Below the pieces are notes generated by a model, which saw only the letters and a list, made by a program, of their open reading frames with translations, was not told the origin of the DNA and did no database searches. DNA of 9,347 bases from Actinomycetales bacterium (lineage in GTDB: Bacteria; Actinomycetota; Actinomycetes; Actinomycetales; BWSM-131): NCBI GenBank assembly GCA_030149025.1, contig JASBSH010000080.1:1-9347 (forward strand). Direction: 5' to 3'. Made by a program: the position numbers and the translations under genes. Within the stretch, counting starts at the first letter, position 1; each line of letters opens with the position of its first letter. Shown piece by piece: positions 7,563-9,347 of this stretch.

Positions 7563-7589
7563 ATGGGGTCGCAGAAGGAAGACCGGTGA
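7563..7589 (+). CDS. 8-codon upstream ORF (MGSQKEDR) overlapping the regulator start
   Basis: ATG at 7563 has GAGG at 7552-7555 with 7-base spacing, a better start context than many genes in this window. It reads eight codons and stops at the TGA (7587-7589) that overlaps the regulator's GTG (7586-7588) as GTGA. It could be a translated leader coupled to the regulator. Alternatively it could be the true N-terminus of the regulator, put out of frame by a one-base change. Nothing is known of the peptide itself. Confidence 0.35.
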   Translation: MGSQKEDR

Positions 7590-8212
7590 TCGAGCAATCA
7601 GTTCATAAGTCCTGGCGGGACTACAGCGACGCCACGCTCCCTCCCATCCTGGACGCTGCGCGCGCGTGCTTCGTCGAGCACGGGTACGACGGGACGACGA
7701 CGCGGATGCTCGCCGCCAGCGCCGGACTGTCGGTACCCGGCCTCTACTACCACTACCCCCACAAGCACGATGTGCTTGTCGAGGTGATGACCTTCGCCAT
7801 GGAGGATCTCTGGAAACGCAGCATGGCAGCCCTCGCGGAGGCTGGCGGGGACGTGCTGCGTCAGCTCGACCTGCTCGTCGAGTGCCTCGTGCTCTACCAC
7901 GCGCACCGCCGCGATCTAGCCTTCCTCGCCGCGAGCGAGATCCGCAGCCTTCAGGAGGACGCCAAGACGACACACATCGGCCGCCGCGACCGCCAGCAGC
8001 GACTGATGGACACCACCGTCGAGTACGGGGCTGCCCAAGGAATATTCGTCGCCGAAGATCCACGCAGCGTCAGCCGCGCCCTGGTCACCATGTGCACCGG
8101 GGTCTCGCAGTGGTACCGCCACGATCGCACACTTGGCCCGGATGAGGTCGCCAGCCGGTATCAGACGATCGCCAGGCGGGCGCTCTGCTGCGACCCGTCC
8201 TGCGGGCAGTGA
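7586..8212 (+). CDS. TetR/AcrR-family transcriptional regulator
   Basis: A TetR-family repressor of about 208 residues, the normal family length. The N-terminal DNA-binding domain is clear: ILDAARACFVEHGYDGTTTRMLAASAGLS followed by GLYYHYPHKHDVL, the classic helix-turn-helix with the YYHY recognition segment. The remaining two-thirds is a helical ligand/dimer domain with no specific signature. The open frame extends back to a TTG at 7457, but that would put the operator region inside the gene. I chose GTG at 7586, with GAAGGA at 7574-7579 six bases upstream. It diverges from the acyl-CoA operon and most likely represses it, responding to an acyl-CoA or the free acid. Regulation of the operon is inferred from position. 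The last residues (RRALCCDPSCGQ) are unusually cysteine-rich, with three Cys in ten residues, but no metal-site pattern is recognisable. Confidence 0.9.
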   Translation: MIEQSVHKSWRDYSDATLPPILDAARACFVEHGYDGTTTRMLAASAGLSVPGLYYHYPHKHDVLVEVMTFAMEDLWKRSMAALAEAGGDVLRQLDLLVECLVLYHAHRRDLAFLAASEIRSLQEDAKTTHIGRRDRQQRLMDTTVEYGAAQGIFVAEDPRSVSRALVTMCTGVSQWYRHDRTLGPDEVASRYQTIARRALCCDPSCGQ

Positions 8213-8438
8213 CCGGGGTCGGACTTCTCATCGGCCATTTCGTATCCCTCAAGTCGCCGATCCGGCCTGTTCCGGGTCCGGGGCGACTGCGGCACATGGA
8301 GACGAACGCAGTCCCGATCGGCTGTACTCATGACGCTCCGGGGTTGGAGTTGAGCGGGCTGGGGAGATCCGTCTCGTTCGTCGCCGGCGCACCGCCCCGC
8401 TGGTCGATGCTGGCGACGGACATCTTCGGCATGTGCAG
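8213..8438. other. gene-poor stretch between the regulator and the IS21 end
   Basis: I see no convincing gene in these 226 bp. The + strand frame starting at 8209 runs through it and on into the IS end, with no recognisable protein in it. The - strand frames read low-complexity, disordered-looking sequence. Short GC-rich inverted repeats around 8255-8285 (GCCGATCCGGC among them) could help end regulator transcription, but they are weak. Confidence 0.5.
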
Positions 8439-8491
8439 TGTCGCTTGCCAGCGTGATGGGACCACCCCGTTGCCACGAGCATGGGACCACC
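8439..8491. repeat. IS21-family element end with two tandem terminal repeats
   Basis: The segment begins TGTCGCTTGCC and contains two 22-bp copies at 8445-8466 and 8470-8491, 25 bp apart. Both begin TTGCCA and end ATGGGACCACC; the five central bases differ, so identity is 17/22. IS21-family elements carry TG-starting ends with several such repeats that bind the transposase, and the istB remnant lies just inside with its 3' end facing this terminus, as expected. The outermost base could also be nearer 8433 (TGTGCAGTGTC). No target duplication or opposite end is visible. Confidence 0.7.
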
Positions 8492-8499
8492 TGGGGGTG

Positions 8500-8752
8500 T
8501 CAGTGAGCATCGTGGACCTCGCCGCGGTGGTCAACTGCGCGACGCGCTGGTCTGTCGACGGCGGACTGGGTGGCGAGCAGGGTGTCGCTCATCGGCCTCC
8601 AGGGTGTTGTCCAGCCTGGCGGCTCTCAGCCGGGTGAACAGTTTGTCGGCGCGACAGAAGTGCATGCTGAGCCGACGGCGGATGCCGATGTGCCCCAGCG
8701 CCGAGGCGAGGTGGGTTTTGCCTACTCCGGGAGTGACTCCGACAGACTGCAA
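8500..8752 (-). pseudogene. istB remnant (IS21 helper ATPase), 5' truncated and internally deleted
   Basis: This is a remnant of the AAA+ helper ATPase of an IS21-family transposon. Reading leftward from about 8752, the Walker A region is intact (TPGVGKTHLASALG), followed by IRRRLSMHF, RADKLFTRLRAARLDNTLEA, a very typical actinobacterial IstB stretch. At about 8592 the sequence jumps to another frame that reads MSDTLLATQSAVDR and stops at 8500-8502. That matches the far C-terminal region of IstB (MSDxLLAQSAVDRL). The roughly 55-60 residues between, with Walker B and the sensor residues, are gone. The last 20 codons are divergent from the usual ending. The N-terminal 80-100 residues and the whole of istA are missing at the right, where the remnant meets the recombinase module. 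It cannot be functional. Confidence 0.82.
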
Positions 8753-8755
8753 CAT

Positions 8756-9055
8756 TTGCGTGCCGCTCTGCCGTGTGAGGTCCGGGTGGTGGCTGCCGCG
8801 CATCCGTTGTTCGGTTCGCTGTTGCCTGCTGAGGGGTTCAGGCGGGTGAACGGGACCGTCTTCCTCGTTGTGAGGCTGTCCGACGGCAGCCCGGGCACGA
8901 TTCGCGCGGACGCGACCGATGTCCTGGGCGCCTTCGTGGACGAACCGGCCGGCACGGTTGTCGATGGTGAGGGTCTGCGAACCCTGCATGCGTTGGTGGT
9001 GAGGTGGCTGCCGGTGCGCGGATCCGGCCGCGCTGGTGCTGGAGACGACAAATAG
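8756..9055 (+). CDS. small DUF5372-like protein beside a recombinase
   Basis: A 99-residue protein whose core reads VRVVAAAHPLFGSLLP, FRRVNGTVFLVVRLSDGSPGTI and ATDVLGAF. The AHPLFG / DGSPGTIxAxATDVLG pattern resembles small proteins, related to DUF5372, that precede recombinase genes in actinobacterial and rhizobial mobile modules; this is from memory and no search was run. The frame is open back to 8570, but that part is antisense to the istB remnant. I chose TTG at 8756 because the start of the next gene repeats the same 11 bases (ATTTGCGTGCC), giving TTG-CGT-GCC in both. No ribosome site is visible upstream, where the original leader appears to have been replaced by the IS21 remnant. The gene may therefore be intact but without its own promoter. 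Its function is unknown; a helper or regulator of the recombinase is a guess. Confidence 0.55.
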   Translation: MRAALPCEVRVVAAAHPLFGSLLPAEGFRRVNGTVFLVVRLSDGSPGTIRADATDVLGAFVDEPAGTVVDGEGLRTLHALVVRWLPVRGSGRAGAGDDK

Positions 9056-9106
9056 GTTCGACTCACCCTGATCGCGCCAACGAACCTGGGAAGGTGAACC
9101 TATTTG
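9049..9106. promoter_or_regulatory. perfect 11-bp inverted repeat with a competing inner pairing
   Basis: CAAATAGGTTC (9049-9059) and GAACCTATTTG (9096-9106) are exact reverse complements 36 bases apart. A further CGAACCT (9081-9087) can pair with AGGTTCG (9054-9060), so the left arm has two mutually exclusive partners. The left arm covers the stop of the DUF5372-like gene. The right arm runs from the ribosome site GGAAGG (9089-9094) to the TTG start of the next gene. It could be an operator, a translational switch or a recombinase binding site; the sequence does not decide between them. Confidence 0.6.
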
Positions 9107-9301
9107 CGTGCCATGAGAGTAGCCGCTGAGAGCATCCAACTCGCACTTCCGGATCCCGACTTGTCCGATCCGATCGATCGGTGGTGGGACCTGCCGGCTG
9201 CCACTCGCGCTCGGGTGCTCGGCCTGCTCGCCGACCTGATCGCTCGCGGTGTGCTGATCGACAGGCCCGAGGCTCGGTCGGAGGTCGATGGTGATGTCTG
9301 A
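9104..9301 (+). CDS. small protein of unknown function preceding the recombinase
   Basis: A 65-residue protein with no family I can name with certainty. It has an acidic ALPDPDLSDP stretch (14-23), then a WWDLPAATRARVLGLLADLIARGVL region (27-51) that should form one or two amphipathic helices, and a short acidic tail. Small ORFs with a WW-LP-RARVL-LLA-LI pattern directly ahead of recombinase genes are familiar to me from actinobacteria; this is unverified recall. The TTG at 9104 has GGAAGG at 9089-9094 with 9-base spacing and is preferred. The ATG at 9113 is the alternative and has no well-placed ribosome site. The stop overlaps the recombinase start by 8 bp, so the two are probably made together. 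Confidence 0.6.
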   Translation: MRAMRVAAESIQLALPDPDLSDPIDRWWDLPAATRARVLGLLADLIARGVLIDRPEARSEVDGDV

Positions 9302-9347
9302 GCCGTCCACGCTGGTCTCGGCGAAGATCGGCCCGGTGCACCTGGGT
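9294..9347 (+). CDS. probable serine recombinase, N-terminus only (runs off window)
   Basis: Only 18 codons are visible: MSEPSTLVSAKIGPVHLG. The SxKIxPxHL pattern just ahead of where YVRQS would follow is how many large serine recombinase (resolvase-domain) proteins of this type begin. The ATG at 9294 has GGAGG at 9280-9284 with 9-base spacing, a strong start; GTG at 9291 is possible. The preceding small gene overlaps it by 8 bp. The catalytic serine lies beyond the window, so the assignment depends on this short N-terminus and on the module context. Confidence 0.5.
   Translation, partial: MSEPSTLVSAKIGPVHLG

Larger units (their letters stand above)
8754..9112. repeat. 11-bp direct repeat ATTTGCGTGCC at the starts of two adjacent genes
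   Basis: Identical copies lie at 8754-8764 and 9102-9112, each containing the proposed TTG start and the next two codons (CGT GCC) of its gene. The left copy sits directly at the boundary with the istB remnant. The interval between the copies is the DUF5372-like gene and the following spacer. Confidence 0.75.

Noticed and set aside
8209..8637. + strand frame overlapping the regulator's end
   Set aside because: No recognisable protein; it runs through the IS21 terminal repeats and antisense to istB.
8531..9310. A 259-codon - strand open frame ending in a P-loop, as a possible new ATPase
   Set aside because: Only the part left of about 8752 resembles a protein (IstB). The first 185 residues are antisense to the recombinase module.
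1..9347. tRNA, rRNA, CRISPR array or defence system
   Set aside because: I saw no tRNA-like cloverleaf, no regularly spaced repeats beyond the two IS end copies, and no nuclease, methylase or toxin-antitoxin signatures.

Overview
This is high-GC DNA with GTG/TTG starts and tightly overlapping stop/start codons, typical of an actinomycete. I cannot name the genus; a Pseudonocardia/Amycolatopsis-like soil actinobacterium would fit. The window holds two convergent catabolic operons, a divergent TetR-type regulator, and a mobile-element scar at the right end.

Left (1-3287, + strand): the 3' end of a DppC-type permease, the two ATPases of the same peptide/nickel-type ABC importer (DppD- and DppF-like), and an NAD-type short-chain dehydrogenase (SDR). 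The genes are 4 bp apart or overlap by 4 bp, so this is one operon whose upstream part (binding protein, DppB) lies outside the window. A 232-bp convergent gap (3288-3519) holds only hairpin candidates.

Middle (3520-7441, - strand, read right to left): an acyl-CoA synthetase that has lost its middle, an SDR, an acyl-CoA dehydrogenase (ACAD) of the ACAD10/11 type broken by a frameshift, and an APH-fold phosphotransferase. Each stop overlaps the next start. A kinase plus an ACAD is the split form of animal ACAD11 and of LvaA/LvaC in levulinate catabolism. By inference the operon activated an acid, phosphorylated a hydroxyacyl-CoA and eliminated phosphate. The import operon may feed it. Two of its four genes are visibly damaged.

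The TetR regulator (about 7586-8212, +) diverges from that operon. The shared region holds a GAGCGCTC palindrome, a TTGACA box for the - strand, and an 8-codon upstream ORF overlapping the regulator's GTG start.

Right (8213-9347): a gene-poor stretch, then one end of an IS21-family element with two tandem 22-bp end repeats and an internally deleted istB remnant. It abuts a three-gene recombinase module: a small DUF5372-like protein, a 65-residue unknown protein, and the first 18 codons of a probable serine recombinase. The module carries an 11-bp direct repeat at the starts of its first two genes and a perfect 11-bp inverted repeat with a competing alternative pairing between them.
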